From the NCBI GenBank assembly GCA_018819305.1, contig JAHJQO010000013.1, positions 1 to 35,142 on the forward strand: DNA of 35,142 nt, read 5' to 3'. Positions 7,185 through 15,197 of this stretch are shown in pieces. Every line of letters starts with the position of its first letter. The stretch's first letter is position 1. The position numbers were made by a program, and so were the translations under genes. Under the pieces are notes generated by a model, which saw only the letters and a list, made by a program, of their open reading frames with translations, was not told the DNA's origin and searched no databases. Source of the DNA: Nanobdellota archaeon. GTDB taxonomy: Archaea; Nanobdellota; Nanobdellia; Woesearchaeales; SM23-78.

Positions 7185-7943
7185 TTATTTTTTTGCTGTT
7201 CTCCACAATATCTGAAAATATTCAATAAAACTCTTAGCCACATCTTGCGATTTAATATTAATAGCAGAAATCTTCCTGCCAAATATGATAATAACAGTGT
7301 GGTTCTTGAAAATATTTATTGCCACAGGAGAAGTATGCAAGATATATTTTGTTTCTGTTCCAGAATATTTTTTTGAAGAATAAAGCCTTTCTGTTGATTC
7401 TTTTTGCCTATAATTGAATAGCATTTTAGTTTTAATCTTGTTTTTTTCTCTGAGCAAATGTATTTTCTCAAAAAATGCCTGGATCGCAGTTTCATCTGAA
7501 CCTTTTGTTCCGCCTATAACATAGCAAGTCTCATTTTTCTTCATAATTCTTATTTGCTCTCTAAATATTATCTCTAATCCTTTTAAACCGGACAGTAATT
7601 CTACCTCTTGCTCTTCCTTAGAAGAATTATATTTCAAAAGGAGTTCAGGCAGAATATTATGGGCTTCCTTTTCAAGAATAGCCAGCTCATTTTTTTTGTT
7701 TTCCAGATAAAGCATTACCTGATCAGGATGTATGGGTTTAAAATGCTTAATTTTATCTTTAATATACACCGACACTAAGCCTTTTTCATGCAGTTTCTCC
7801 AACAATTCATAAACCTTAGACCCTGCAACTCCTGATTTATTCACTATATCTCCTCTAGTTGAATCCCCTAACTCCAAAAGTGCTAAGTAGACCTTGCTTT
7901 CTGAACTCGTAAGGCCTATATGGGCTAAAACATCTTGTATCAT
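7185..7943 (-). CDS. TrmB-family transcriptional regulator
   Basis: A 252-residue protein. The N-terminal winged helix is at about 5-65 (LGLTSSESKVYLALLELGDSTRGDIVNKSGVAGSKVYELLEKL in outline). A helical linker with KNELAILEKEAHNILPELL follows, then a C-terminal effector domain related to the phospholipase D-like sensor of TrmB proteins. TrmB regulators usually sense sugars or metabolites; the ligand here is unknown. A palindromic TATA box about 26 bases upstream of the ATG suggests a leaderless mRNA. It is divergent to the small anchored protein at 8034, the most obvious local target besides itself. Confidence 0.85.
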   Translation of the reverse strand: MIQDVLAHIGLTSSESKVYLALLELGDSTRGDIVNKSGVAGSKVYELLEKLHEKGLVSVYIKDKIKHFKPIHPDQVMLYLENKKNELAILEKEAHNILPELLLKYNSSKEEQEVELLSGLKGLEIIFREQIRIMKKNETCYVIGGTKGSDETAIQAFFEKIHLLREKNKIKTKMLFNYRQKESTERLYSSKKYSGTETKYILHTSPVAINIFKNHTVIIIFGRKISAINIKSQDVAKSFIEYFQILWRTAKK

Positions 7944-7946
7944 AGT

Positions 7947-8016
7947 CCCCCTTTAAGGGGAACTAATATTTAAATATTACTTTTTATTCATATATCATAC
8001 TAACTAAGTGCTTAGT
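7947..8016. promoter_or_regulatory. Divergent promoter with three inverted repeats
   Basis: TAATATTTAAATATTA (7964-7979) is a perfect 16-bp palindrome containing a TATA box usable in both directions. On one side is CCCCTT-T-AAGGGG (about 7948-7960), at the trmB-like start. On the other side is ACTAAG-TG-CTTAGT (8003-8016), near the expected start of the rightward transcript. These are good operator candidates for the TrmB protein. Confidence 0.45.
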
Positions 8017-8033
8017 CCACAAGAGGTTATAAA

Positions 8034-8453
8034 ATGAAAATAAAAAAAAATGACTTAAAATTTACTGTAATACCAGCAGCAATCCTATTATCTGCAGCTC
8101 TTGCAGGGACTGGATTAAACTCCATAATAAATCATAAAGAAAGAAAGACCCAACAAATAGCAATAGAAAACAGAATAGATAATCGCATTCCAATTCCAAA
8201 AGAAAATCAAGCACTAATCAAAGACCCCAAATATCTAAGTGGACATATTTCTTTAGGATATACGCTGTTAACAGACATGGATTGCGATGGGAAATGGGAT
8301 GCTGCAGAACAAGTGTATGCAGGATGGACTACTGGAAATTATTATCATAAATTACTCTTTAAAAAAGGATTTGGGCCTTCTCAAAGCATGCCTGAAAGCA
8401 TCAAAGTCTACACAGTAGAACCAAATTTTTTTGAAAAATATGAATTAAAGTAA
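8034..8453 (+). CDS. Small membrane-anchored or secreted protein with EF-hand-like loop
   Basis: A 139-residue protein with a basic N-terminus and one hydrophobic helix (about residues 9-30), acting as signal anchor or uncleaved signal peptide. The rest is outside the membrane. TDMDCDGKWDAAEQVY has the DxDxDGxxxxxE spacing of a calcium-binding loop such as in EF-hand or dockerin proteins. GAGGT eight bases before the ATG supports the start. No family is recognised. It is divergent to the TrmB regulator and may be its target. Calcium binding is inference from the motif. Confidence 0.7.
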   Translation: MKIKKNDLKFTVIPAAILLSAALAGTGLNSIINHKERKTQQIAIENRIDNRIPIPKENQALIKDPKYLSGHISLGYTLLTDMDCDGKWDAAEQVYAGWTTGNYYHKLLFKKGFGPSQSMPESIKVYTVEPNFFEKYELK

Positions 8454-8459
8454 GATTGT

Positions 8460-8705
8460 TCAGTAAACAAACAAAGTCTTCAACTTACTTGTATGCCCGC
8501 TCTTAATCCTGACTCTTTTCTTTAAGAGCTTTGAAAAGAACTTAACAACCTCTTTGTTGGCCTTGTTATCCTGAGCAATGGCAGATATCTCAACTATTAC
8601 TGCTCTTTTTTGATAATCATAGCCAAGAACATAGTTTTGTTTTTTGCCAGGCTTAACAAAAATTCTCAGAGAATTATCAATAATATAATCAGTTGGATTA
8701 ATCAT
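8460..8705 (-). CDS. DUF167/UPF0235 (YggU-like) family protein
   Basis: An 81-residue protein with the family's order: RIFVKPGKKQNYVLGYD at the start, DNKANKEVVKFFSKLLKK in the middle and IKSGHTSKLKTL at the end. These are the conserved blocks of the small UPF0235 fold. Its function is not established. It begins two bases after the TFS stop, so the two genes form an operon with TFS first. Confidence 0.88.
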   Translation of the reverse strand: MINPTDYIIDNSLRIFVKPGKKQNYVLGYDYQKRAVIVEISAIAQDNKANKEVVKFFSKLLKKRVRIKSGHTSKLKTLFVY

Positions 8706-8707
8706 TT

Positions 8708-9028
8708 TTAACTGTAATCACGCCAAACATGCTTGCATTTCCTGCATTTCAAAAACTTGGTTTCGGGCTCGTCGCCTGCTCTTGTCTGCAGCATCCAATA
8801 ACCTGCTTTGTCATGTCCGCATTCAGGACACTTAACATCGGTTTCCGGGAGAACTGAATCATTTTCTTCAACAACTTCAATCTCTTTCTCATCTTTAGCC
8901 ATATCTTCTTTAATCTCTGCTGATTCCAAATCTTTGCTTGTATAGCCGCAGCTGCAGGCAAGCACTTTTTTCTTTTTTTCAGTTTTTGGCTTCAATAATG
9001 AGCCGCACTTTGGGCAAAACATAGTCAT
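8708..9028 (-). CDS. tfs: Transcription elongation factor TFS
   Basis: Archaeal TFIIS-like cleavage factor that rescues backtracked RNA polymerase. The N-terminal zinc ribbon is MFCPKCGSLL plus ACSCGY. An acidic/Lys linker (about 35-62) follows. The C-terminal zinc ribbon is CPECGHDKAGYWMLQTRAGDEPETKFLKC in outline, with the catalytic acidic pair in AGDEPE at the loop tip. Length (106) is normal. Two ATGs are possible; the first (9028) is better spaced from the GGGGGT upstream. It is co-oriented and nearly contiguous with the DUF167 gene. Confidence 0.94.
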   Translation of the reverse strand: MTMFCPKCGSLLKPKTEKKKKVLACSCGYTSKDLESAEIKEDMAKDEKEIEVVEENDSVLPETDVKCPECGHDKAGYWMLQTRAGDEPETKFLKCRKCKHVWRDYS

Positions 9029-9105
9029 AGTAAAAAACCCCCATTTTTCCTATAAACTCATACTTTTGAGAATTGTTTAAATATTTTCCGATTTAATGCA
9101 CAGAA

Positions 9106-9822
9106 TTAAACATGAAGGCCAATCATCTTTAAAAAATCAACAAACCATATCTTAACATATCCCAGCCAGGGCACCCTTACTACAGCTTTACCTAATAATT
9201 GCTTTTCAAGAATACGGGTTTCATCAAGCTCAGCATCTCTAATCTGGCCTTTGTTATGGTCTCCTAAGGTTTGAAACACCCACATATTCTGATTTTCTTT
9301 AGCTACAACTCTATGAATTATAGGATAATCTTTTTTAGATTGGAAAACAATAATGTCTCCGAGTTGTATATCTTCTGGTTTTTTTCCAACCAAGAACATT
9401 ATATCTCCTTTGTAAAAGCCATTCTTAAAAGGATAATCTTCAAAATCATAACGAGTTATGTTTCTCTCCAGATAATGGTCTCCACAAGTTTGCCAGAACT
9501 CGTCAAAATCAAATTTCAATTTCTCATCAAACTGCTTTCCACATATCTCATACTTATACTCAAAACAAATATCATTTGATTCATTTACACAAAGAGGCGA
9601 AGTCCTGTGCTCCATGCTGTTGCTCACAACAGCCACAATAGGAAAATTAGTGCCAAAAACAAGGCCTAAGCTAGGATAAACAATGAATTTAATAATTAAA
9701 TAAGCAAGAATAATATTAATTATCCAGCTGGCAGCAGAATTGTCATGCCAGATAAAAAACCAAATCTTCCCATACCAAGTAGTTGGCTTCTTAGGTGTTT
9801 TATTCTTTTTTTTCCAACCCAT
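9106..9822 (-). CDS. Signal peptidase I, archaeal/ER (Sec11-like) type
   Basis: Cleaves signal peptides at the outer face of the membrane. A transmembrane helix (about 33-55) follows a basic tail. Catalytic Ser is in VVSNSMEH (S69), and catalytic His is in YPIIHRVV (H170), the Ser-His arrangement of archaeal and ER enzymes instead of Ser-Lys. TLGDHN and GKAVVRVPWLGYV are the further conserved boxes. A second hydrophobic stretch is near the C-terminus. Between Ser and the GD box is an unusually long insert (about 65 residues) with four Cys (78, 86, 94, 113) that could form disulfides outside the cell. Confidence 0.93.
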   Translation of the reverse strand: MGWKKKNKTPKKPTTWYGKIWFFIWHDNSAASWIINIILAYLIIKFIVYPSLGLVFGTNFPIVAVVSNSMEHRTSPLCVNESNDICFEYKYEICGKQFDEKLKFDFDEFWQTCGDHYLERNITRYDFEDYPFKNGFYKGDIMFLVGKKPEDIQLGDIIVFQSKKDYPIIHRVVAKENQNMWVFQTLGDHNKGQIRDAELDETRILEKQLLGKAVVRVPWLGYVKIWFVDFLKMIGLHV

Positions 9823-9875
9823 AGTTAAACATGAAAAACTAGCTATTAAAAAAGGTTGTGGTTTTTGCAGAAAAG

Positions 9876-9883
9876 TTTAAATA
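9876..9883 (+). promoter_or_regulatory. TATA box of the secreted protein gene
   Basis: TTTAAATA ends 24 bases before the ATG at 9908, so the mRNA probably starts at or next to the start codon (leaderless). Confidence 0.6.
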
Positions 9884-9907
9884 CAAATATCACTTTCCAA
9901 TAGCAAA

Positions 9908-10741
9908 ATGGGGAAAAAAATAAAAAATTTAGTAATGAGTGGAATTGCCGCATTATTTCTTTTACAAGCAACACCTGCACCATCAAGTGTAGTTGCTTCA
10001 GCACCTGAAAAAATTGTTTATTCTATAAAGAAAGAAGATCTGGAGAAAAAGTTTTATTGGTCATTTGAGAAATGTCACAAATCATCAAATTTTGATGATC
10101 TTAAAGGCAAAGGGGCTGAAAAATTTAAGAAAAATCTAGAAGACTTGCTGGGTTTCTCGGATTACAAAGGAATATTAAACTATGCAAACGAGTTTAATGT
10201 CATACTTGAACATGTGCATACTGTGATAAACTATCATCTAGCAGAAGGAGTCGGAAAAGCCCACGAAGTACCTACAGAAATACGACGTTTAGGAAATGCC
10301 GAGACTTACAGAAGAATACCTACAATTGAAACTTCTGATTATAAGCTTGACCTTTCTATCAACAATGATGGTGTAAATGTAATTGAAATCAGATTCGAAG
10401 ACAAAGATATTGAATACACATTAGATATTCGTTTCTTAGATGAAAATAGTTTTAATAACAGGGAACGAATAATCCAAAAATCTTCTTCAGTAGGTACTCC
10501 TGTCATCTGGAGGCATACAGATAGTTCTATGATAATGGGATCTGATGGAAAATATAATTTTAATGGCAAACCAATTCAAGAATTTCAATTCTCAGATTTT
10601 GAATCTGAAAAAAACCCGGATGGTTTTGTTATGACTGGATATGTACCTGTGTTTGAGAACTTTGATTTAAAGAAATATAATGACTTATATTTGAAGCTAA
10701 TAGACAAGTTATTATATGAATCGATTATCCCAAACCTTTAA
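9908..10741 (+). CDS. Secreted protein of unknown function
   Basis: A 277-residue protein with a typical Sec signal peptide: MGKKIK, then a hydrophobic core (about 8-20) and a small-residue region ending around VVASA, residue 31. The mature part is soluble, charged, and has no recognised catalytic motif. A repeated feel of beta-strands (residues 140-200) is seen but no domain is named. It sits between the divergent signal peptidase and NMD3, which has its own TATA element over the stop codon of this gene. I do not recognise the family. Confidence 0.7.
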   Translation: MGKKIKNLVMSGIAALFLLQATPAPSSVVASAPEKIVYSIKKEDLEKKFYWSFEKCHKSSNFDDLKGKGAEKFKKNLEDLLGFSDYKGILNYANEFNVILEHVHTVINYHLAEGVGKAHEVPTEIRRLGNAETYRRIPTIETSDYKLDLSINNDGVNVIEIRFEDKDIEYTLDIRFLDENSFNNRERIIQKSSSVGTPVIWRHTDSSMIMGSDGKYNFNGKPIQEFQFSDFESEKNPDGFVMTGYVPVFENFDLKKYNDLYLKLIDKLLYESIIPNL

Positions 10742-10776
10742 AAACCCGTCTGCTCTCCCATTATTGAGGGGAGTGT

Positions 10777-11652
10777 ATGAAAGCTATCAATATTACTTAT
10801 TGTTCTTGTAACAAGTATTTTTTTCAGAATCAATGGAAGTCATATACAACTATGAAAGACCTTGTTTCTAAGAAGATTCGTGAGCAGATTCCAAAAGCTC
10901 AACTTAAGTTCGAGGATTTTAATTTTCCTGACCAGCCCAAAGAAAAAGTAGAAAATGAAGTGAGCGCCGCTGCCAAAGACAAAGAGCACAAAGTCAAAGT
11001 CATTCTGAAGCTTGCCAAATGCAATCTGTGTGAAAAAGAAGGCACTGAATATTTTGAAGCTACCTTACAGATTAGGAGTGCTAATTTTGACATTCTTGAG
11101 GAAAGTATTGAATACCTGCAAGTAAGAGTTGCTAATCTGAGGCACAGGGGCATGTTTATCAACAATGTCAAGAGGCAGCCTGAAGGATTTGATTTGTATA
11201 TGAGCAATAAAAGAATTGCCCAGAGCCTTGGAAGAGAGCTTCAGGAAAAATATGGCGGAGTTTTCAAAGCCAGCCCGCGTCTTCAGACAAGAAATCATCA
11301 AACCAGCAAAAATGTTTACAGAATGAACATTCTTGTTAAGCTTCCTGATTTTGTCAAAGGAGATATTATTCTTACAGATGATGGAAATGTTCTCAGAGTT
11401 GATAAATTAGGCAAGAAAATAAAATTATATGATTTGGACAAAGGAACAAACATTGTTATTGATTATGAAAAACTCAAATACCACATCCTGAAAAAACATT
11501 CTACATATGTATCAAAAGTGCAGCCTGGGCTTGAAGTGATTAATCCTTTTGACTATCAATCAAGCATGGTAAAGAATAATCCTGAAAGAAGGCCTGACTT
11601 GGGCGCAGAAGTCCAGGTAGTTGTGCATAAAGGTATTTATATTTTAAGCTAA
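10777..11652 (+). CDS. NMD3-family ribosome assembly protein, N-terminally short
   Basis: Archaeal homologue of the 60S export adaptor NMD3; in archaea it is thought to act in large-subunit biogenesis. Matching blocks are EYFEATLQIRS, LYMSNKRIAQSLGREL and ASPRLQTRNHQTSKNVYRMN, followed by an eIF5A-like barrel region (VKGDIILTDDGNVLRVDKLG). At 291 residues it is shorter than the usual roughly 350-380. It starts at ITYCSCNKYFFQNQW, so the first CxxC pairs of the N-terminal zinc region are missing. TTTAAAAA (10737-10744) is the TATA candidate. The PRPP synthetase gene follows after 13 bases and is probably co-transcribed. Confidence 0.9.
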   Translation: MKAINITYCSCNKYFFQNQWKSYTTMKDLVSKKIREQIPKAQLKFEDFNFPDQPKEKVENEVSAAAKDKEHKVKVILKLAKCNLCEKEGTEYFEATLQIRSANFDILEESIEYLQVRVANLRHRGMFINNVKRQPEGFDLYMSNKRIAQSLGRELQEKYGGVFKASPRLQTRNHQTSKNVYRMNILVKLPDFVKGDIILTDDGNVLRVDKLGKKIKLYDLDKGTNIVIDYEKLKYHILKKHSTYVSKVQPGLEVINPFDYQSSMVKNNPERRPDLGAEVQVVVHKGIYILS

Positions 11653-11665
11653 AAGGTAAAATTAA

Positions 11666-12691
11666 ATGGAACCATATACACGAGGAAAATTAGGCATTAT
11701 TGCTTGTGAATCCAGCAGACATTTTGCTGAAAAAGTTATTGAACAGCTGAAAAAAATCACTGAAAAAGAAAAAGAAACTAATGGAGATTATCTGATTAAA
11801 ACAAAAGAAACTCAGTTCAGCAACACTGAGATAAAAACCGAGCTTGAAGAAAGCATAAGAAACAAAGATATTTATATTTTTCAGGATGTTGAAAATAAAT
11901 CAAATGGTTTTAATGTTAATGACAATCTTTTTGCCCTGAAAACAGCAATACAAGCTGCAAAAATGGCAGATGCTCATTTTATCACTGCTGTCATACCTGC
12001 TTATCCTTATGCAAGGCAGGATAAGCCCAAGACCAGAGAAGGTATATCTGCAGCAATGATTGCCAGAGAATTAGAAGATATTGGTGCTGGCAGGGTTATA
12101 ACACTTGATATTCATAACGAAGCAATTGGCGGATTTTTTAGAAAAGCCATCTTAGAGAATCTTCGCGCATCTAAATCATTTATGGATTATATAAAAAAGA
12201 ATATTGGACTTAAAGACCTTGTGATTGTTGCTCCTGATGCAGGCGGGGCTGCCAGAGCAAATTTTTATGCAAAAAAACTAGGCACTAAGCTTGCCTTGAT
12301 TCATAAGGAAAGAGATTATTCAAAAACAAGCACAATTGAAAACATGGAGCTTATAGGAGATGTGGAAGGCAAAAATGTTTTTGTTGTTGATGACCTGCTT
12401 GATACTGGCGGAACAGTGGTTAATGCTGCAAAAAAACTAAAAGAAAAAGGCGCAGATAAAATTTATTTTGCAGTCAGCCTTGCACTGCTCAATGGCCCTG
12501 CTGTTGAAAGAATTGAAAAAGCATACAAAGAAGGTTTCATAACAAAAATCATCGGCACTGATGTCATTTTTCATGGCAAAGACTTTGCAAAAAAACATGA
12601 CTGGTATGAAGAAGTAAGTCTTGCAAAGTATTTTGCAAAAGTAATTTATAATATTAACAGAGGAATATCAATAAGCAGATTATTGGAATGA
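11666..12691 (+). CDS. prs: Ribose-phosphate pyrophosphokinase (PRPP synthetase)
   Basis: Makes PRPP from ribose 5-phosphate and ATP for nucleotide and cofactor synthesis. The N-terminal half has FSNTEIKTELEESIRNKDIYIFQ, then VIPAYPYARQDK (the catalytic YxRQDK box). TLDIHNEAIGGFF is the metal/PPi region. The PRPP-binding signature is VFVVDDLLDTGGTVV. Length (341) is slightly over the typical 290-320, with extra residues in the N-terminal domain. AAGGT precedes the ATG. It lies in an operon behind NMD3. Confidence 0.95.
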   Translation: MEPYTRGKLGIIACESSRHFAEKVIEQLKKITEKEKETNGDYLIKTKETQFSNTEIKTELEESIRNKDIYIFQDVENKSNGFNVNDNLFALKTAIQAAKMADAHFITAVIPAYPYARQDKPKTREGISAAMIARELEDIGAGRVITLDIHNEAIGGFFRKAILENLRASKSFMDYIKKNIGLKDLVIVAPDAGGAARANFYAKKLGTKLALIHKERDYSKTSTIENMELIGDVEGKNVFVVDDLLDTGGTVVNAAKKLKEKGADKIYFAVSLALLNGPAVERIEKAYKEGFITKIIGTDVIFHGKDFAKKHDWYEEVSLAKYFAKVIYNINRGISISRLLE

Positions 12692-12952
12692 TTATTCTTC
12701 TAAGAATTGTTCTATTTCTTTCTTTTTCCTGATATTTAAGGATACATGAGTTTCACCTGTTTTTTTGTACCTGATAATCAATTCCATCTTATATAATTCT
12801 TCTAAAGCATTTTTTACTTGTTTTGTCCCTCGCATGTGTTTTGGAAATCTTTTGAAAAGATTTTTTTCTTCTGTATGAGAAGCATTCCATTTTGCTGGTC
12901 GATGCTTTTTTAGAGTGTCTAAGATAGTTTGTTGTATTTCTTTTTTATCCAT
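12692..12952 (-). CDS. Small winged-helix-like protein
   Basis: An 86-residue basic protein (DKKEIQQTILDTLKKHRPAKWNASHTEEKNL at the start). A helix-rich N-terminus is followed by KQVKNALEELYKMELIIRYKKTGETHVSLN. The latter reads like the recognition helix and wing of a winged helix, a common architecture of small archaeal DNA-binding proteins. A TTTATAAA-like box about 26 bases before the ATG suggests leaderless transcription. Its stop abuts the stop of prs (convergent, zero spacing). Target unknown. Confidence 0.65.
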   Translation of the reverse strand: MDKKEIQQTILDTLKKHRPAKWNASHTEEKNLFKRFPKHMRGTKQVKNALEELYKMELIIRYKKTGETHVSLNIRKKKEIEQFLEE

Positions 12953-13060
12953 AAACTAACAGTTGCAAAATACTGGTTTATAAAATCAATGATGAAATTT
13001 CCGAAGATTTTCCGAACAAGTTTGTATTATTATGAAACATGCATGTATCAAAACGAAACA

Positions 13061-13068
13061 TTTAAATA
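13061..13068 (+). promoter_or_regulatory. TATA box of the wHTH gene at 13091
   Basis: TTTAAATA ends 22 bases before the ATG at 13091, the leaderless spacing seen across this window. Confidence 0.6.
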
Positions 13069-13090
13069 TTTGAATCGACCACATCTAATC

Positions 13091-13426
13091 ATGGAAGAAG
13101 AAACAATAATAACGCATCTATTAGGGAACAGCCCCCGAGTCAAAGTTTTGGACTTGTTAATCATAGGCAGACGCTTAGAATACTGCATATCAGATATGGC
13201 TGAATTTGCAGGAGTAGGAAGATCAACTATTTACAGAATGCTAGATGACATGTTAAAAAGCGAAATAATAAAGCCAACAAGAAAACTTGGAAGAATACAA
13301 TTATACCAATTAAACATAGAAAACCCGAAAGTCAAACTGATAGTTGAAATGTTTAATAAGATAGCTAACATAGAGTCAGAAAAAGAAATCGCAAGGCAGA
13401 CAATGAAAGTTAAGGTTAAGAGGTGA
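13091..13426 (+). CDS. Winged-helix transcriptional regulator
   Basis: A 111-residue protein starting MEEETIITHLLGNSPRVKVLDLL. The helix-turn-helix lies in CISDMAEFAGVGRSTIYRMLDDMLKSEIIKPTRKLGR, followed by a wing (IQLYQLNIENP) and a C-terminal helix. It resembles small ArsR/MarR-like archaeal regulators. I moved the start from 12929 to 13091, because the extra 54 residues translate the promoter with its TATA box. It is convergent with the helicase gene, with stops touching at 13426/13427. Confidence 0.78.
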   Translation: MEEETIITHLLGNSPRVKVLDLLIIGRRLEYCISDMAEFAGVGRSTIYRMLDDMLKSEIIKPTRKLGRIQLYQLNIENPKVKLIVEMFNKIANIESEKEIARQTMKVKVKR

Positions 13427-15001
13427 TTATTTACTTTTTTCTTTCTTTTTCTTATCATACTTCTTCAAAGAAGTCTGCCCCTTTCTAGTTCCTTTTTTTA
13501 CAACAACTTTTTCTTCTCTTAAGTCCTGGCCGACTTGTTTTTTTATTGAAAGAGAAGTTGCTCTTCCTATCAATTGGCTTAATTGTGTGAAATCTACGTT
13601 TTTCACATCTTCAATTGTTTTTATTTTGTTGTTGAAAAGTTTTCTTGCTCTTGTTCTTCCAACAGATTTTAGTTTCAGCAGAGGAAGCAGTTCTTCTTTC
13701 GCACCATACTTAAGCCTTAGTCTTATTTTTGCTAACTCTGAAATCAATCCATGCAATTTTATCAGCCTGCTTAACTCTTGCGAAGCATATATCAACCAAT
13801 CTGCTCTTTCAAGCTTTGCCCTGCTCTCGCCAGGCCTTACATTAAATTCTTCAAGAAGAATTTCATCGTCTTTTTCATTAATCCATTCCTGAAAAAACAA
13901 AGCTGTTTTTATGCTTTTGATGTATTCCTCGTATTCTGGCTCAAACATGCTTGGTTCTAAGCTCAAGATTGATGTTTCATATTGCGCAGCCTTGTTCTCG
14001 ACAAGTTCATATTCACGCACTCTGACATTCAAGAGCGGCCGCAACTCCAAGGTGTAAGAAACCATTTGCAAAAATGATATGTCTCTGAGCAATTTGTCTT
14101 TTGCTCTTTTCAAACAAGTAATTAGATAATGTGCTGTGTAAGGGTCAAGATAGAGCTGGCTTACTCTGGCTCCAAGAAGAGTGGCTTCTAATTTATCAAT
14201 CTTAATAGATATGAACTCCCATTCTGCTAACTTATTTAAAATTCTATCAATAATCTCACTTAATTTCTGAATATCCTTGAACTGATGAGCATAAAATGTT
14301 TTTTTAAAAAAATCCATTAATGTTTTTTTTGAATTTGCAAAATCAGTGGCAATAAGGCTTAGAACATAAGTTCTTAAAATAGGTTCAACAGCCAGTTTGC
14401 TGAGAATCTCTTCTGTTTCTCCTTCAATATAATTATCAATAATATTTTCTTTCTCACTTTCTGATTGTGCAATGCAAATTGCTTCTCCAAAAGTATCATT
14501 AAAATCAGGCCTGCCTGCTCTGCCGCAAAACTGTTCGAACTCAAGCACAGGAATCCATGTCATTCCGCGAGGACCAGAAAAACGTTTAAGATCACGAATA
14601 ATAACTCTAAAGGCTGGCAAATTTATTCCTAGCGCAAGACTTGGAGTGCTACAAATAATCTTTATCATTCCATTTCTAAAATTATCCTCAACTAATTCTC
14701 TTTGCTGTGAATGCAGGCCTGCATGATGAAAAGCAACACCATGTCTGAAACATAAAGCAAGTCTCTGGCATTGTTTTGTTGGCTTGTCAAGAGTTTTTAA
14801 TGCTTTCTGGCTTAATTCTTCAAGCTTTTGTTTTTCTTTTTCAGCAGGCTTAATCTTTTTGCTAATTCTCTCTGCTTCTGCTTCTGCACTGTTCTTAGTG
14901 TTAACAAAAACAAGAGCCTGCTTGTCTTTCTCAAGTGTATCCAAACATATATTCAGAACATTATTATCATACAAATGTTTGATTTGGGTTGTTTTTTGCA
15001 T
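13427..15001 (-). CDS. Hel308/Ski2-like helicase C-terminal part lacking the first RecA domain
   Basis: This 524-residue protein begins straight in the second RecA domain. Motif IV is LVFVNTKNSAEAEAERI, VAFHHAGL follows, motif V is STPSLALGINLPA and motif VI is EQFCGRAGRP. After that come winged-helix and ratchet-like regions and a C-terminal helix-hairpin-helix (LKLKSVGRTRARKLFNN). The Walker A and DEAD/DEVH half is absent. I moved the start from 15049 to the ATG at 15001, which has GGTGGG six bases upstream; the longer form would run into the tRNA. It sits 25 bases downstream of tRNA-Ile on the same strand. As it stands it could not hydrolyse ATP alone. It may pair with an N-terminal half encoded elsewhere, or be a truncated remnant with intact frame. 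Confidence 0.85.
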   Translation of the reverse strand: MQKTTQIKHLYDNNVLNICLDTLEKDKQALVFVNTKNSAEAEAERISKKIKPAEKEKQKLEELSQKALKTLDKPTKQCQRLALCFRHGVAFHHAGLHSQQRELVEDNFRNGMIKIICSTPSLALGINLPAFRVIIRDLKRFSGPRGMTWIPVLEFEQFCGRAGRPDFNDTFGEAICIAQSESEKENIIDNYIEGETEEILSKLAVEPILRTYVLSLIATDFANSKKTLMDFFKKTFYAHQFKDIQKLSEIIDRILNKLAEWEFISIKIDKLEATLLGARVSQLYLDPYTAHYLITCLKRAKDKLLRDISFLQMVSYTLELRPLLNVRVREYELVENKAAQYETSILSLEPSMFEPEYEEYIKSIKTALFFQEWINEKDDEILLEEFNVRPGESRAKLERADWLIYASQELSRLIKLHGLISELAKIRLRLKYGAKEELLPLLKLKSVGRTRARKLFNNKIKTIEDVKNVDFTQLSQLIGRATSLSIKKQVGQDLREEKVVVKKGTRKGQTSLKKYDKKKKEKSK

Positions 15002-15026
15002 TGATTCCCACCAGAATAAAAATAAA

Positions 15027-15160
15027 TGGGCCCGCCGTGATTTGAACACGGGACCGCACGATGTCTGTACGCACGCTCAGGAACAAGTTCCTGGCGCGCT
15101 CGCCCAAAAAAGGGCTACGCGTATCAGTCGTGTGCTCTAGCCAGGCTAAGCCACAGGCCC
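15027..15160 (-). tRNA. tRNA-Ile (GAU) with 37/38 intron
   Basis: Read on the minus strand, GGGCCTG pairs with CGGGCCC as acceptor stem, with A as discriminator. The D stem is GCTT/GAGC, the anticodon stem CACGA/TCGTG and the T arm CCGTG-TTCAAAT-CACGG. The loop C-T-GAT-A gives anticodon GAU. A 59-base intron follows position 37 (15063-15121), and the mature tRNA would be 75 nt. CCA is not encoded. It lies downstream of tRNA-Asn and upstream of the helicase gene, all on the minus strand. Confidence 0.9.
15063..15121 (-). other. Intron of tRNA-Ile with two hairpins
   Basis: The 59-nt intron begins CGCGTAG and holds a GCCC/GGGC hairpin with a T6 loop. A second hairpin, CAGGAAC/GTTCCTG, is flanked by GAGCGCGC and TGAGCGTGC. 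GTACAG near its end can pair with the anticodon-loop side, giving a loose bulge-helix-bulge. I did not resolve the exact splice bulges. Confidence 0.75.
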
Positions 15161-15197
15161 AATATATATGAAAATATATGAAAATGAAAAACCAAGT

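Noticed and set aside
10755-10773. CTCCC/GGGAG hairpin over the NMD3 RBS region
   Set aside because: With the TATA box at 10737-10744 the transcript should start around 10765, so the left arm would not be in the RNA.
15002-15049. Upstream start for the helicase ORF
   Set aside because: The added residues translate the 3' end of tRNA-Ile. The ATG at 15001 has its own RBS.
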